Assembly: GCA_020720085.1 (NCBI GenBank)
Contig: DYPE01000002.1
Location: 13,483 to 64,336, forward strand
Source of the DNA: Dichelobacter nodosus
GTDB taxonomy: Bacteria; Pseudomonadota; Gammaproteobacteria; Beggiatoales; Beggiatoaceae
Reading direction: 5' to 3'
DNA: 50,854 bases
In this document: positions 18,091 to 26,520 of the stretch, piece by piece
How the letters are laid out: each line of letters begins with the position of its first letter
How positions within the stretch are numbered: the stretch's first letter is position 1
Notes under the pieces: model-generated
Seen by the model: only the letters and a program-made list of their open reading frames with translations
Databases searched by the model: none
Told to the model about the DNA's origin: nothing
Made by a program: the position numbers and the translations under genes

Positions 18091-19611
18091 ATGCACAATA
18101 TCAACAAAACTTTATTGGTTTGCAGCCTGGCGTGCGTCACTGTGTCCGTGCACGCCGAGCGTTATGTGGTGGCGCGCGATCATGCGCCACCCATGCCGTA
18201 TACTGTGGTGCGCGATTTAGCGCCGTTGCCATGGCGGGTGATAGCGTTGCCCAGCACGCGGCGCACGGGCACAGGATGCGCGCCTTGCCTGGAGGACGTG
18301 CGCGGCTGGTTTGCCGCCGACACGCTTAGGCCGAATGACCCAGATTTCGCGCAGCAATGGCAGTTGCGCGAGTTGGACGCACTGTCCGCCTGGCCATACG
18401 CCCAAGGCCAGGACATTGCCATCGCGCTGGTGGACACTGGCGTCATGCGCGATCATCCTGATTTGGTTGGCGCATTGCGTTGGGACGCGGGATATGATTT
18501 TGGCGACCAGGATGTGGATGCCGCAGATTGGCAAGGCCATGGCACGCTGATGGCTGGCTTGATTGCCGCGCGTTGCTTTAATGGCCTGGGCGGCTGCGGC
18601 ATTGCGCCATTGTCCACGCTGATTCCCTATAAAATCAATGAAAAAGACTCAAGCACATTTACCTCGTCCAATCTGGCCAGCGCAATTGTGGCGGCTGCGG
18701 ATCAGGGCGCAGTGGTGATTAACCTCAGCTTGGTATTGCCGCAACCCGTAGCGTGGGTGACCGATGCCATCCGCTATGCCATGGCCAAGGGCAGTGTGGT
18801 GGTGGCTGCTGCGGGCAATCAAGGTGGGGTGGCATTTCCCGCCAGTCTGCCAGAAGTGGTGGCTGTGGCTGCGTTGGGCACGGATGGCCAGCCGTTGTTC
18901 GCCAAAACCTACAGCAGCACCACGGGCATTGTGGCGGACACTTCTGCGCTCAAGCTTACCGCACCAGGCAACGCGCTGCCCAGCACCGACATTGCGGGCG
19001 GAACCTTTCCGGTCAACCGTTCGTCCTCCGCTGCGGCGGCGTTGACCAGCGGCGTGCTGGCGCTGTGGGCGCAGGCCACTGGCTTGCGTGGCCAAGCGTT
19101 GGCCGCCTTGGTGATGCAATATAGCCACGATGCCGGTGAACTGGGTTTTGACCCGGAATATGGCTTTGGCAAATTGCGCGCGCTGCCCGCCGTGCTCGGT
19201 GCATTGGCGCTGTCCGCGCCGCTGCCGCCACAGTTCACGCGCGGCCAAGTGGTTGCTGTGCATTTGTCTCTTGCCCCTGCCCCTGGCCAAGGCGCGTTGT
19301 TTTTACGTTTGTCATTGCCCGATGGCCAGGCCGGGCGTCAACAGCAATTTTTGCAATGGGGCGCGGGCTGGCTATCCACGCGCACCAGCGTGCATGGTTT
19401 GTTCAGTGAACTATGGGATTTTAGTGCGGCATTGGTGAATGTTCCGTTGACCGGCCCAGCGGATGCGCTGTTGGGCAGGGTCACCGTGGACAGCGCCATG
19501 CCTATGGGCTGGTACGAGCTGAGCGCAGAATTCGCACCCGCCAACGCCGAGAAAACCCTGCGCAGCCGCGCCGTGGTTTGGCTAGACCCAACAGACCGCG
19601 CCACTCAATAA
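18091..19611 (+). CDS. Secreted subtilisin-family (S8) serine peptidase
   Basis: The start at 18091 is chosen because GGGA lies 8 bp upstream; the in-frame ATG at 18079 has no ribosome site. A signal peptide (LLVCSLACVTVSVHA) is followed by a short pro-region and the S8 domain. In numbering from 18079, the catalytic Asp is D119 (ALVDTGV), His H154 (QGHGTLMAG), the oxyanion Asn N247 (AAAGNQGG) and Ser S317. The serine motif reads SSSAAAALTSG instead of the usual GTSMAxPxVAG, so the Gly and Pro are lost. A C-terminal beta-rich domain of ~130 residues follows. It should be an exported protease; activity is likely but the altered Ser loop leaves some doubt. Confidence 0.87.
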   Translation: MHNINKTLLVCSLACVTVSVHAERYVVARDHAPPMPYTVVRDLAPLPWRVIALPSTRRTGTGCAPCLEDVRGWFAADTLRPNDPDFAQQWQLRELDALSAWPYAQGQDIAIALVDTGVMRDHPDLVGALRWDAGYDFGDQDVDAADWQGHGTLMAGLIAARCFNGLGGCGIAPLSTLIPYKINEKDSSTFTSSNLASAIVAAADQGAVVINLSLVLPQPVAWVTDAIRYAMAKGSVVVAAAGNQGGVAFPASLPEVVAVAALGTDGQPLFAKTYSSTTGIVADTSALKLTAPGNALPSTDIAGGTFPVNRSSSAAAALTSGVLALWAQATGLRGQALAALVMQYSHDAGELGFDPEYGFGKLRALPAVLGALALSAPLPPQFTRGQVVAVHLSLAPAPGQGALFLRLSLPDGQAGRQQQFLQWGAGWLSTRTSVHGLFSELWDFSAALVNVPLTGPADALLGRVTVDSAMPMGWYELSAEFAPANAEKTLRSRAVVWLDPTDRATQ

Positions 19612-19637
19612 AGAAACAAGCAGAGAACACAAGCAAG

Positions 19638-20162
19638 ATGGTCAGAAGCAGAACCAAAAAATGGCTGATAAGCCTGGCGTTGACCTTGGTAATGGCCTTG
19701 GTGTATTTTTATGGCCAACATACAGTATATCAAAACGAATTTCGTTACTTAGAACGGGTGGTATTAGACACGGTGCGCCGTTCTTCTGCCGCGCACTATG
19801 GCCATGCTTATGTGGATGAAATTCAAGGCGTGTACGATGGCGACACGTTTCGTGTCATGATACGCGGTTGGCCACCGCTGATAGGCGAAGCCATGCCTGT
19901 GCGTATCCTTGGCGTAGATACGCCGGAAATCAAAGGTGATTGCGCACGGGAAATCCGCCTGGCGGAACAGGCCAAAGCATTTCTTGAAAATGCGCTGACT
20001 CATGCCAAGCAGGTGGAATTGCGCGGCATGCAGCGCGATAAATATTTTCGCATTCTGGCGGACGTATATGTGGATGGAACTTCCTTGGCCAGCGCTATGA
20101 TTGCCGCCCAGGTGGCGCGCCCCTACACAGGCGGGACGCGCGGCACCTGGTGTGATAAGTAA
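19638..20162 (+). CDS. Membrane-anchored thermonuclease-like nuclease
   Basis: The ATG at 19638 gives 174 residues; a frame open from 19578 overlaps the subtilase. An N-terminal anchor (LISLALTLVMALVYFYG, ~10-26) places the domain outside the inner membrane. The staphylococcal-nuclease fold is seen in VYDGDTFRV (D67, D69), MPVRILGVDTPEIKG (R89, D94), AEQAKAFLENAL (E110) and RDKYFRILADVYVDG (R138). The two Arg, Glu and Asp residues match the catalytic set for Ca2+-dependent DNA/RNA cleavage. It lies 26 bp behind the protease gene, so the two exported hydrolases may be made together. The gene converges with the amidase gene only 6 bp away. Confidence 0.82.
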   Translation: MVRSRTKKWLISLALTLVMALVYFYGQHTVYQNEFRYLERVVLDTVRRSSAAHYGHAYVDEIQGVYDGDTFRVMIRGWPPLIGEAMPVRILGVDTPEIKGDCAREIRLAEQAKAFLENALTHAKQVELRGMQRDKYFRILADVYVDGTSLASAMIAAQVARPYTGGTRGTWCDK

Positions 20163-20168
20163 ATTGCG

Positions 20169-21020
20169 CTATTCGGCGGCGATATTTTCCTCAGGCATGA
20201 TATAGCGGGATTGCACCCAGCCTTCCAAATCCACCATGCCATTCACATTATCCAGCACCTCCACAAACCGCCAATTGCCCTGCACCTGATGTGCGGTCAG
20301 GCGCGCGCCCTTGGGCAAGGGGCTGCCTTGAATTTGCGGATATTCCGCGCCAGGGCCGCTGCGAATATTGAGCAGGGAAGTGGTTTGATAAATCACGGGC
20401 GCATCGTCATCCTGACTCGCCCGGCCAAATAAGCGCGACCGGAAACTTTCCATCGGAAAGGCCGGGCCGGGGTCGGTTTTGCGCTGGGGCGCAATATCAT
20501 CGTGCCCCAAGATGTCGCGGAGCTGGTAATGTTCCACCAACAACATGCAAACCTTCAGCGCGGTAAACAATTGTTCTGGCGTGTACATTTGCCAGCCTTG
20601 TAGCGCGGTGCGGTTTTTATGCACGGCTTCAATCACTTGGTCGTTAGAATAGGTATTGCAAAACCACGCGGCCCACTGATCGCCGACACGACTGAGCGGC
20701 CCGGCATTGTCCAATTCAATGCCAATAGAGTATTTATTTAAGCCGCTTAGGCCGTCCCATGAACTCGTGCCTGCATGCCAGGCAATGGTATCAAAGCGTA
20801 CGAGTTGGGCAATCGCGCCATCGCGGCCAATCACCAGGTGCGCGGAAGCGCCTGACGCCGGATTGGTAAGCCAATTCACCGCATGATTGGCATTGGGGCC
20901 AGCGGTATAATGTATTACCACATAATACGGCGTTTGCAGCTTGCTACCGGTATTGGGCGAAGGCTTAAATGGATATGGCGCGCCATCATCGCGGTACAAT
21001 TGATGATCTATAATTTTCAT
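20169..21020 (-). CDS. N-acetylmuramoyl-L-alanine amidase (Amidase_2) with SH3b domain
   Basis: A 283-residue protein. The amidase domain (~28-190) has zinc ligands H37 (VIHYTAG), H173 (LGHDDIAP) and D183 (KTDPGPAFP), with E102 (IGIELDN) at the acidic site. Residues ~210-275 form an SH3b domain with LLNIRSGPGAEYP. No signal peptide or membrane segment is seen, so it could be a cytoplasmic AmpD-type recycling enzyme. The SH3b domain, however, is more usual in exported cell-wall enzymes. AAGGA lies before the ATG. It diverges from the hydrogenase gene, with a 308-bp gap between them. Confidence 0.85.
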   Translation of the reverse strand: MKIIDHQLYRDDGAPYPFKPSPNTGSKLQTPYYVVIHYTAGPNANHAVNWLTNPASGASAHLVIGRDGAIAQLVRFDTIAWHAGTSSWDGLSGLNKYSIGIELDNAGPLSRVGDQWAAWFCNTYSNDQVIEAVHKNRTALQGWQMYTPEQLFTALKVCMLLVEHYQLRDILGHDDIAPQRKTDPGPAFPMESFRSRLFGRASQDDDAPVIYQTTSLLNIRSGPGAEYPQIQGSPLPKGARLTAHQVQGNWRFVEVLDNVNGMVDLEGWVQSRYIMPEENIAAE

Positions 21021-21328
21021 GGATTCCTTACCGGGTTGTTGACCATAAATAGAGCGTTACAGTGTTACAAGATTACCTCGCCGCGTCAACCGCTGCTACC
21101 CCTGCCATTGCCGTTTTCCCCTCTGCGTTTATACGTTACTTACAGGACTTTGAGAATCGCGGTATTTTGCTTATACTTCACTCAACAAAATCATATCCCG
21201 CCAGGGCGAGTGCACGGGGCCGCTTGGTATTTTCGTCCGGCATGACGCCGGGTAACCGGGCAGCCCACCATTTCTTGCTTGGCATGAGCACGGGCGGCAA
21301 CAGTGGATGAAAAAAGAGGACGTGCCGA
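21021..21328. other. 308-bp intergenic region, promoter zone
   Basis: No convincing gene is present. In particular, no hydrogenase small subunit or fragment is seen here: short open frames in this stretch lack CxxC signatures or a Tat signal. It must hold promoters for the divergent amidase and hydrogenase genes; one candidate is marked separately. Confidence 0.5.
21150..21177 (+). promoter_or_regulatory. Candidate sigma-70 promoter for the hydrogenase gene
   Basis: TTGAGA and TATACT are 16 bp apart, each matching 5 of 6 consensus bases. They lie ~150 bp before the hydrogenase ATG, implying a long leader if used. Call by inspection only. Confidence 0.35.
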
Positions 21329-23065
21329 ATGAAACGAATTGTTGTAGACCCTATCACCCGCATTGAAGGCCATTTACGCATTGAAGCGCAAATGGAGGGC
21401 AATAAAATTGGCCAAGCCTATTCCTCGGGGACTATGGTGCGCGGCTTGGAAATCATTTTGCGCGAGCGTGACCCGCGTGATGCCTGGGCCTTTGCCCAGC
21501 GGATTTGCGGCGTGTGCACGCTGGTGCATGGTATTGCTTCGGTGCGCGCAGTGGAGGATGCTCTGAAATGCACGATTCCCGCCAATGCGCAACTGATTCG
21601 CAATTTGATGATTGCCGCACAGTATGTTCATGATCATGTGATGCATTTTTATCATCTGCACGCACTGGACTGGGTGGATGTGGTGTCTGCGCTGCAAGCC
21701 GATCCCAAGGCTACCGCAGAATTGGCGCAATCGCTCAGCCACTGGCCCAAGTCTTCGCGCGGCTATTTCGCGGACATGCAGAAAAAACTCAAAGATTTTG
21801 TCGAGGCTGGCCAATTGGGTATTTTCGCGCAGGGCTATTGGGGGCATCCGGCGTATAAACTGCCAGCAGAAGTGAACTTGCTGGCCGTGGCGCATTATTT
21901 GGAAGCCTTAGAATGGCAGCGTGACGTAGTGAAATTGCACACGATTTTTGGCGGCAAAAATCCACATCCCAATTTCCTGGTTGGCGGTGTGCCATGCCCA
22001 ATTGACTTAAATTCCGACTCTGCGCTCAACAGCGCGCGCTTCGCGCAAGTGCAAGCGGTGATTCACCAAATGCAGGCGTTTGTGGATCAAGTGTATGTGC
22101 CCGACACTTTGGCGATTGCCGGTTTTTACAAGGATTGGGGCACACGCGGCGAAGGCTTGGGCAATTTTATGTGCTACGGCGATTTTCCAGCCCAAGCCAG
22201 GAACGCTGGCGTTGGCATGAACGATCCTGCTTCCATGCTTTTCCCCAATGGCGCGATTCTTAACCGCAACCTCAATGAAATCCACCCGGTGGATTTGAAT
22301 GACAACGAGCAGGTGCAAGAATTCATTGCCCATTCTTGGTACCGCTATCAAGACGGCCAGGACACAGGCTTACATCCTTACGCGGGCGAAACCGAATTGC
22401 ATTACACTGGCCCGCAACCGCCTTACGAACAATTGGACGTGGCGCAGGCATATTCCTGGCTCAAAGCGCCGCGTTGGCGCGGTCATGCCATGGAAGTGGG
22501 GCCGCTGGCGCGCGTGCTGCTGCTGTATGCCAAGGGCCACGATCAAACCAAAGAGCTGGTGGATAGCACCTTGTCTAAGCTGCAACTGCCAGTGGAAAGC
22601 TTGTATTCCACGCTGGGGCGCACTGCCGCACGCACGCTGGAAACCAAAATCGTGGTGGATGCCATGCAGGGCTGGCTTAACCAATTGTTGGCCAACATCA
22701 AGGCTGGCGACACCAAAACCTTTAACGATACGCTATGGGAGCCGTCGTCATGGCCTGCCCAATGCCAAGGCGTGGGCTACATGGAGGCCCCACGCGGCGG
22801 GCTGGCGCACTGGATTGTTATTGAAAATCAAAAAATCGCCAATTATCAAGCCGTGGTGCCCAGCACGTGGAACGCTGGCCCGCGCGATACGCAAAACCAG
22901 CCTGGCGCGTATGAGGCGGCATTGCAGCACAACCATGAGCTGCACGATCCCAAACAGCCTGTGGAAATTCTGCGCACCATTCACAGCTTTGACCCATGCA
23001 TTGCCTGTGCGGTGCATTTGACCGACGCCACGGGCGCTGAACTAACGCAAGTGCGCGTGCGCTAA
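21329..23065 (+). CDS. [NiFe]-hydrogenase large subunit (group 1-like), orphan
   Basis: Catalytic subunit of 578 residues that should bind the Ni-Fe(CN)2CO centre and oxidise H2. The N-terminal ligand motif is RICGVC (C60, C63, with H67). The C-terminal motif DPCIACAVH has C557, C560 and H563, and is followed by a 15-residue tail that a maturation endopeptidase would remove after the His. VDPITRIEGHLRIEA at the start is typical of the uptake type. AGAGGA precedes the ATG. No small subunit, cytochrome b, endopeptidase or hyp gene is found anywhere in the window, which is unusual since small and large subunit genes are normally adjacent. A terminator follows at once, so it appears to be a single-gene unit. 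Confidence 0.92.
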   Translation: MKRIVVDPITRIEGHLRIEAQMEGNKIGQAYSSGTMVRGLEIILRERDPRDAWAFAQRICGVCTLVHGIASVRAVEDALKCTIPANAQLIRNLMIAAQYVHDHVMHFYHLHALDWVDVVSALQADPKATAELAQSLSHWPKSSRGYFADMQKKLKDFVEAGQLGIFAQGYWGHPAYKLPAEVNLLAVAHYLEALEWQRDVVKLHTIFGGKNPHPNFLVGGVPCPIDLNSDSALNSARFAQVQAVIHQMQAFVDQVYVPDTLAIAGFYKDWGTRGEGLGNFMCYGDFPAQARNAGVGMNDPASMLFPNGAILNRNLNEIHPVDLNDNEQVQEFIAHSWYRYQDGQDTGLHPYAGETELHYTGPQPPYEQLDVAQAYSWLKAPRWRGHAMEVGPLARVLLLYAKGHDQTKELVDSTLSKLQLPVESLYSTLGRTAARTLETKIVVDAMQGWLNQLLANIKAGDTKTFNDTLWEPSSWPAQCQGVGYMEAPRGGLAHWIVIENQKIANYQAVVPSTWNAGPRDTQNQPGAYEAALQHNHELHDPKQPVEILRTIHSFDPCIACAVHLTDATGAELTQVRVR

Positions 23066-23075
23066 CGCGCCCTGG

Positions 23076-23122
23076 CCCTGGCAAGAAGCGGGTATCCGCA
23101 TCATTGCCAGGGCTATTTTTTT
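23076..23122 (+). terminator. Rho-independent terminator after the hydrogenase gene
   Basis: CCCTGGCAA (23076-23084) pairs perfectly with TTGCCAGGG (23104-23112), with a small GCGG/CCGC hairpin inside the loop, followed by CTATTTTTTT. It starts 10 bp after the stop codon. Confidence 0.85.
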
Positions 23123-23152
23123 ACGCCCTCCAGAACTTGTAGGATTTTTTTC

Positions 23153-24124
23153 ATGCCATCCATTACCGCCAATGCGGCCAACCTCGTCCCGGTGTGCGTA
23201 TATTTGGGCGAAGAACTGGGCCGTTACGCCTTTCCTGACCATCCTTTTGGCGATGGGCGACTGGCCGCGTTTACCACCGCACTGCGCACGCAAGGCTTGT
23301 TGGCGCAAATTTGCACGCGCGCGCCGCAAACTGCATCCTCCCATCTTCTTGCCCAATTTCACCATAAAAAATATATAGAAGAAGTCATTGCCGCTGCAAC
23401 TGCGGGCGTGGGCAAGCTGGATTGCGACACGCCAGTATTTCCCGGCATTTACGACGCTGCCGCCACGGTGGTCGGCACAGCAGTGGCCGCCGCGCGCGCG
23501 CTCATGGATGGCGAATGCCGACGTGCGTTTGTGCCGATTGGCGGCTTGCACCATGGCTACCGCCACCGTTCTGCGGGCTTTTGCGTGTTTAATGATTGCG
23601 GCGTGGTGATTGAAATTTTACGCAAGGAATACGGCCTGCACCGCATTTTGTATGTGGACATTGACGCCCATCATGGCGATGGCGTGTTTTACGCCTTTGA
23701 GGATGATCCAGAATTATTTATCTTAGATTTTCATGAAGATGGCAAGTTTTTGTATCCTGGCACTGGCAGCCGCGACGAAACTGGCCATGGCCCAGCGCGC
23801 GGTACGAAACTGAATGTGCCGTTGCCGCCAGCAAGCAACGACACGCTATTTTTGCGCTATTGGCAGGAAGCCGCAGAGCCGTTTATCGCACAAGCGCGGC
23901 CTGAGTTTATTGTGTTTCAATGCGGTGCCGATTGTCTAACCGGCGATCCATTGGCGCATTTGCAACTGACGCCGGAAATTCACCGCTATACGGCGCAGCG
24001 CTTGTCCGCGCTGGCGGATGAACATTGCCAAGGTCGCATTTTGGGCCTAGGCGGCGGCGGTTATGCGTTACACAATTTAGGTCCCGCGTGGACTGGCGTG
24101 GTGGAAGGTTTTTTAGGCGATTAA
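23153..24124 (+). CDS. Histone-deacetylase-fold deacetylase (AcuC/acetylpolyamine amidohydrolase class)
   Basis: A 323-residue cytosolic zinc hydrolase. Visible motifs are GGLHHGYRHRSAGFCVFND with the paired His at 133-134, YVDIDAHHGDGV with zinc ligands D171 and H173, a second Asp in CGADCLTGDP, and the catalytic Tyr in LGGGGYALHN. The length fits the compact bacterial class. Substrates in this class include acetyl-lysine proteins and acetylated polyamines; nothing here decides between them. AGGA lies upstream. It ends 11 bp before the convergent FG-GAP gene. Confidence 0.88.
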   Translation: MPSITANAANLVPVCVYLGEELGRYAFPDHPFGDGRLAAFTTALRTQGLLAQICTRAPQTASSHLLAQFHHKKYIEEVIAAATAGVGKLDCDTPVFPGIYDAAATVVGTAVAAARALMDGECRRAFVPIGGLHHGYRHRSAGFCVFNDCGVVIEILRKEYGLHRILYVDIDAHHGDGVFYAFEDDPELFILDFHEDGKFLYPGTGSRDETGHGPARGTKLNVPLPPASNDTLFLRYWQEAAEPFIAQARPEFIVFQCGADCLTGDPLAHLQLTPEIHRYTAQRLSALADEHCQGRILGLGGGGYALHNLGPAWTGVVEGFLGD

Positions 24125-24135
24125 TGGGCCGTTGT

Positions 24136-26400
24136 TTATAACGCCGTGATTAACACGCGCGTGGTCAGCGCAAACCCTTCGTGCTCCACCGTATAATCCA
24201 CGCTGCCCTGTGCGTTGAGAACCAGCGCGGCAGTCACCGTCTCACCCGCGCGCAAGGCCAGGCTGGTAATGTCAAAGGTTGGCGACAAATGAAACCGTGT
24301 GCCCGCCGCGACCACTTCAAAAGTGCCATCTGCGTTAAATTGTGCACTTTCTACCCCAGCAAAATTTTGTGCCAACTCTACAAATATCTCGGGCTGCGGC
24401 ACAGTGGGAAACACCGCCTGCGCAGTGTGGTCAGCAAACACCATTAACGTGGTTTCACCCGCACTGCTGGTTTGCGTCAGCAATCCCGGCTCCGCGCCAC
24501 TCGGCGCGTCTTGTACCAGTGCGTCGAAAATCACAGTTTGGTGGATGCGCCCGCTGGATTGCGTGGTACGGCGCGAGGCTGCACCTGCGGGAAAATTCAG
24601 CGTGACATCGCCTTTAGTGCCGATGTGGATTGCCAAATCGCCACCGCCCAGGGCGGTGAATAGCGCTTGCGGGTCTTTGGGCGCGGCGATCAGCGGGAAA
24701 CGCTGATGTTTGGCAGTGGCCAGCACCAAACGCCCTGAAGTTTCTTGGCTTAAACCCGGTGCAGCACTGCCTGCATCTTGCTGCGTCATTTCATCCACAT
24801 CTGGCATGAAGGCGAACAACACCTGGGCGGATTCGCTGTGCGTCACTTCCAGCACACCATCCGCGCGTTGCGTGACGCGGTATTGCGCCAGCCCAGCACG
24901 GGCTACGCCGTCGTTTAATTCATCCAACATGGATGCGCCAGCCGTTTTGCCACCCAGGCCAAACCCAGTGCGGAAATCTGGCTGGTGCTGGGGTAAAGTG
25001 ATTTGCGCGGACAATCCGGTGGGCTTTTGCAATTCACGAAACCACAGCTTGGTTTTGGGTGGCACCGCCAATTCGCCGTTGTCTTGCAGGGTCCAGCCCG
25101 CAGGCAGTAGGCCACGCACGTCGGTTGGGGAAATTTTTGTGCCGTCTAAGTTGGTGAATATACGTGAAATATCCATGGGTTTGGCTGTTGCTAGCGCATC
25201 CGGCGGTAAGGCGCGCAGGTCTTCCACGCTGAACATATTGAGTACAGAGAGTGAAAAACCGCCAATATTTTCCCGGGTTACGCCTTGCAAAGCGGTTTTG
25301 GGTATGCGTGCGAATTGTTCTGGGGTCAGGCCGCGCAAGGCGCGCCAGCCCAATTGGCGTAATTGCTCAGCGCTCAGGCCCGTGAATGCGTCTGCTGGAA
25401 TTTTAGGCAAGGTGGCGGCAGTAAATGCGGTAAACGCTTGGTGCGGCATGGCTTGCAGTTGCGTGGCGTTGAGTTGTGGCAGGCCTTCTTCCATCACGCC
25501 ATAATCCGCTAGTACGGGTTTGATTGCGCCTTGCAAGCCTGGCAAGGGACGGCGTTCCAGCACGCCTTGCGCATTGCGCTGAAAAAACCACACACCGCCA
25601 TCTTGTTGGCCCACCAGCCAATCAATGTCACCATCGTTGTTCACATCCGCTGCGGCTGGACTGGCGTGGGGGCCACTCAGCACATCGGCGAATGCACCGG
25701 GCACGGATGCCTTGTCTGCAAAGCGCGGAGTTTGGGCGTCACCAAGATTGACAAAATACGCCAACTGGCCGTTACGGCTGCCCATGATCGTGTCGAAATC
25801 GCCGTCGTGATCCACATCTACCAGCATGGGTCTGGCGTGTCCACCTTCCGCACGCACATTGGCCAGCGGGTTGGCCGCGCCAATGCGCATTACGAAACGC
25901 GGGGCACTGGAGGAGCCGGTATTTTCAAAATAGCGGATTTCGCCACTGCTCATGCCAACAAAAATATCCTCATCGCCATCCGCATCTATGTCCGCCAATG
26001 CTGGCGATGCGCGCGCGCCTAAATCCAACGTGAGGCCATTGGCTTGAAACAAGGGCGGCGTGGGTTGTTGTACAAATACCGCGACTTTGCCGCTGTCATT
26101 GCCAATGACGCAATCCGCATCGCCATCGCTGTCCAAATCATGGCACGCCAAGCTCAAATATTCGCCGGACAGTGTGGCAAACGGATTTTCTGCATCTGGC
26201 ACTGACGTATAAAAAGGCCGGGTTGGCGTACCGGTATTGCGAAAATAGGCAATGCTACGCTCGCCGCCCATGGCCAAATCCAAATCGCCATCGCGATCCA
26301 TGTCTACCCAGGTGGGCGCGCTATAGCCGCCTATGCCGAACACAGCGGCACTACTGCCGCCTGCAAACCATAATGCCAGTATTGCTATAAGATTACGCAT
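24136..26400 (-). CDS. Exported FG-GAP/VCBS repeat protein with helical repeat region
   Basis: The ATG at 26400 is chosen: it begins a signal peptide (NLIAILALWFAGGSSAAVF) with AAGAG upstream, whereas the longer frame from 26502 runs through a hairpin. Of the 754 residues, ~25-275 hold five FG-GAP/VCBS blades, each with a Ca2+ loop: DMDRDGDLD, DLDSDGDAD, DIDADGDED, DVDHDGDFD and DVNNDGDID. Residues ~295-400 are short helical repeats of the type GLTPEQFARIP and GLSAEQLRQL. The C-terminal part is beta-rich and unrecognised. It lies 120 bp behind the Ig-repeat lipoprotein gene on the same strand. A surface or periplasmic binding role is inferred. Confidence 0.75.
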   Translation of the reverse strand: MRNLIAILALWFAGGSSAAVFGIGGYSAPTWVDMDRDGDLDLAMGGERSIAYFRNTGTPTRPFYTSVPDAENPFATLSGEYLSLACHDLDSDGDADCVIGNDSGKVAVFVQQPTPPLFQANGLTLDLGARASPALADIDADGDEDIFVGMSSGEIRYFENTGSSSAPRFVMRIGAANPLANVRAEGGHARPMLVDVDHDGDFDTIMGSRNGQLAYFVNLGDAQTPRFADKASVPGAFADVLSGPHASPAAADVNNDGDIDWLVGQQDGGVWFFQRNAQGVLERRPLPGLQGAIKPVLADYGVMEEGLPQLNATQLQAMPHQAFTAFTAATLPKIPADAFTGLSAEQLRQLGWRALRGLTPEQFARIPKTALQGVTRENIGGFSLSVLNMFSVEDLRALPPDALATAKPMDISRIFTNLDGTKISPTDVRGLLPAGWTLQDNGELAVPPKTKLWFRELQKPTGLSAQITLPQHQPDFRTGFGLGGKTAGASMLDELNDGVARAGLAQYRVTQRADGVLEVTHSESAQVLFAFMPDVDEMTQQDAGSAAPGLSQETSGRLVLATAKHQRFPLIAAPKDPQALFTALGGGDLAIHIGTKGDVTLNFPAGAASRRTTQSSGRIHQTVIFDALVQDAPSGAEPGLLTQTSSAGETTLMVFADHTAQAVFPTVPQPEIFVELAQNFAGVESAQFNADGTFEVVAAGTRFHLSPTFDITSLALRAGETVTAALVLNAQGSVDYTVEHEGFALTTRVLITAL

Positions 26401-26468
26401 ATTTTCGCTCTTTTTGCGGAGGGTTAAGTCGCCGCCAACTTGGGCAAAGTTTGCGTAGAGGGATTGCG

Positions 26469-26496
26469 GCTTACCCGCCGCACGCGGCGGGTAAGC
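26469..26496. other. Perfect 12-bp hairpin between two surface-protein genes
   Basis: GCTTACCCGCCG (26469-26480), a CACG loop, then CGGCGGGTAAGC. There is no T-run on either side, so it is not a classic terminator. It may be an mRNA-stabilising or processing hairpin between the Ig-repeat gene and the FG-GAP gene. Confidence 0.6.
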
Positions 26497-26520
26497 AACC
26501 ATTGTGGAGCCAAGGCCAGT

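Noticed and set aside
18649-19290. 213-residue minus-strand frame inside the subtilase gene
   Set aside because: It is a GC-rich shadow with His/Arg/Gln bias and no ribosome site, against a gene with clear catalytic motifs.
21062-21310. Short plus-strand frame before the hydrogenase gene, considered as small-subunit remnant
   Set aside because: No cysteine pattern, Tat signal or similarity to a hydrogenase small subunit; composition like random frame.
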